NCBI GenBank assembly: GCA_002390285.1
Contig: DGPB01000011.1
Coordinates: forward strand, 57,438-121,437
From: Cellvibrionales bacterium UBA4451
GTDB lineage: Bacteria; Pseudomonadota; Gammaproteobacteria; Pseudomonadales; Porticoccaceae
DNA: 64,000 bases
Direction: 5' to 3'
Under the pieces are notes generated by a model that made no database searches, was not told the DNA's origin, and worked only from the letters and a program-made list of their open reading frames with translations. Made by a program: the position numbers and the translations under genes. The first letter of the stretch is position 1. Each line of letters opens with the position of its first letter. Of this stretch, positions 63,069-64,000 are shown piece by piece.

Positions 63069-63574
63069 TGCACTGAAATTTTGGCCGATTTTGCTCTTTT
63101 GGTAAGAATGTGACTATTGGGCTATCTAAAAGAACTCACCCTGTTGATTGGGCATCAAGCAGCCATGCACTTTGTACCGACCATAAATACACCCACCAAC
63201 CAACCATTATGGGTAACGATGTATGGATAGGTCATAACGTAGTCATTATGGAAGGAGTTGAAATAGGCCACGGGGCTGTTATAGGGATAAATTCGGTTGT
63301 CACAAAAAGCGTTGAGCCGTACCAAATCGTTGCGGGAAACCCGGCACAACCTATCAGATATAGATTTAATGAATCTATCAAAACACGTTTACTTAAAAGC
63401 GAATGGTGGACAAAGGATCTGGATGACTTAAAAAAATTAGACTACGAAAATGCCGATAACTTTGCTTTGGCTGCATCGTCGGTAGCAAAAAAAGCCAACT
63501 ACAACAAAATAAAGCTCAACCAAGTCGAAGTATGTGTTTTTAATGGCGGCAGTGAAAACCAACAGAGAACGTAG
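63069..63574 (+). pseudogene. CatB-related hexapeptide O-acetyltransferase, N-terminally broken
   Basis: The open frame can start at GTG 63110 and encodes left-handed beta-helix repeats (GNDVWIGHNVVIMEGVEIGHGAVIGINSVVTKSV, VAGNPAQPIRYRF) plus a C-terminal region of the CatB/xenobiotic O-acetyltransferase family. Codons before GTG 63110 still read family-like sequence (FGRFCSFGKNV, from 63080) but have no start and run into a stop at 63074. The expected CTEI just before them is in another frame (63069-63080). A frameshift near 63080 is therefore inferred, and about 50-60 N-terminal residues of the normal protein are missing. A shortened functional protein cannot be excluded. Confidence 0.65.
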
Positions 63575-63633
63575 ATCGGTTTAAAACAATCCACCGAATG
63601 TTTAATATTTGACCACGCTTTTGTAACACTTTT

Positions 63634-63668
63634 TGTACCACCTCAGAACAGAGGTGCGGTAAAGGTAG
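63634..63668. repeat. 35-bp direct repeat, copy 2
   Basis: Second copy of the element at 62889-62923, with three substitutions. It abuts the hairpin that follows the RNase P RNA 3' end. Confidence 0.8.
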
Positions 63669-63670
63669 CC

Positions 63671-63695
63671 GGAAGCCCCCATTCCGGGGACTTCC
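63671..63695 (-). terminator. hairpin downstream of rnpB, probable terminator
   Basis: GGAAG-T-CCCC pairs with GGGG-G-CTTCC (one T-G wobble) around a five-base loop, eight bases after the RNA 3' end on the minus strand. There is no clear T-tract, so termination could instead need Rho or processing. Confidence 0.5.
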
Positions 63696-63703
63696 AGCAT
63701 ATT

Positions 63704-64000
<297 letters not shown>

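Overview
The window is chromosomal DNA from a gammaproteobacterium whose gene neighbourhoods closely follow those of Pseudomonas. The recognisable blocks are xseB-ispA-dxs, fxsA-groES-groEL, ampE-ampD-DUF1631-nadC followed by pilA-pilB-pilC-pilD-coaE-yacG, and the whole division and cell wall (dcw) cluster running from mraZ through lpxC, an M23 peptidase and secA to argJ and mutT, with rnpB upstream of mraZ. The DAP-type MurE motif, LpxC, AmpG/AmpD/AmpE, an OmpA-like porin and a sigma-54 pilA promoter all fit a Gram-negative, piliated, probably aquatic or marine member of the Pseudomonas/Cellvibrio side of the class. I cannot assign a genus.

Layout. 1-197: 5' part of an HNH-type protein. 282-700: two tandem minus-strand small RNAs, each with a promoter and an intrinsic terminator. 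The upstream one has seven GGA motifs and a GacA-type box, so it looks like an RsmY/RsmZ-type CsrA/RsmA sponge. 775-3941: isoprenoid precursor operon on the plus strand. 4068-15779: minus-strand housekeeping genes (SDR reductase, YqcC, DinG, acyltransferase, PyrB, exonuclease I, OmpA-like, fumarase, a coiled-coil membrane protein, a PuuD-like membrane protein). 16019-18654: GroEL, GroES and FxsA with a heat-shock promoter. 18770-26304: an alkyltransferase-like protein, the muropeptide recycling genes ampG, ampE and ampD around an ABC exporter, and a DUF1631 protein. 26587-38848: nadC, a four-gene insert, then pilA, pilBCD, coaE and yacG. 38916-62284: minus-strand mutT, argJ, secA, M23, lpxC and the dcw cluster up to mraZ. 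62285-63703: a mostly gene-poor stretch with a decayed acetyltransferase between two 35-bp direct repeats. 63704-64000: the 3' part of RNase P RNA.

How it fits together. The dcw genes form one tightly packed, often overlapping minus-strand unit that makes lipid II and the divisome. It starts from a promoter overlapped by phased GTGG boxes of the kind MraZ binds. AmpG imports muropeptides, AmpD cleaves them and AmpE sits in the membrane, so peptidoglycan synthesis and recycling are both represented. PilA, PilB, PilC and PilD supply pilin, assembly ATPase, platform protein and prepilin peptidase.

The most interesting part is the insert between nadC and pilA (27452-33304). It holds a small membrane protein with a conserved-looking DPGTGS segment, a NoeA-like protein that appears to join a kinase-like catalytic loop to a SAM methyltransferase, and two membrane-anchored alkaline-phosphatase-superfamily enzymes. 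These two lack the formylglycine sulfatase signature and carry a threonine where phosphotransferases have it. In P. aeruginosa this chromosomal position carries pilin accessory and modification genes, so a pilin or surface-glycan modification module is a reasonable, untested hypothesis.
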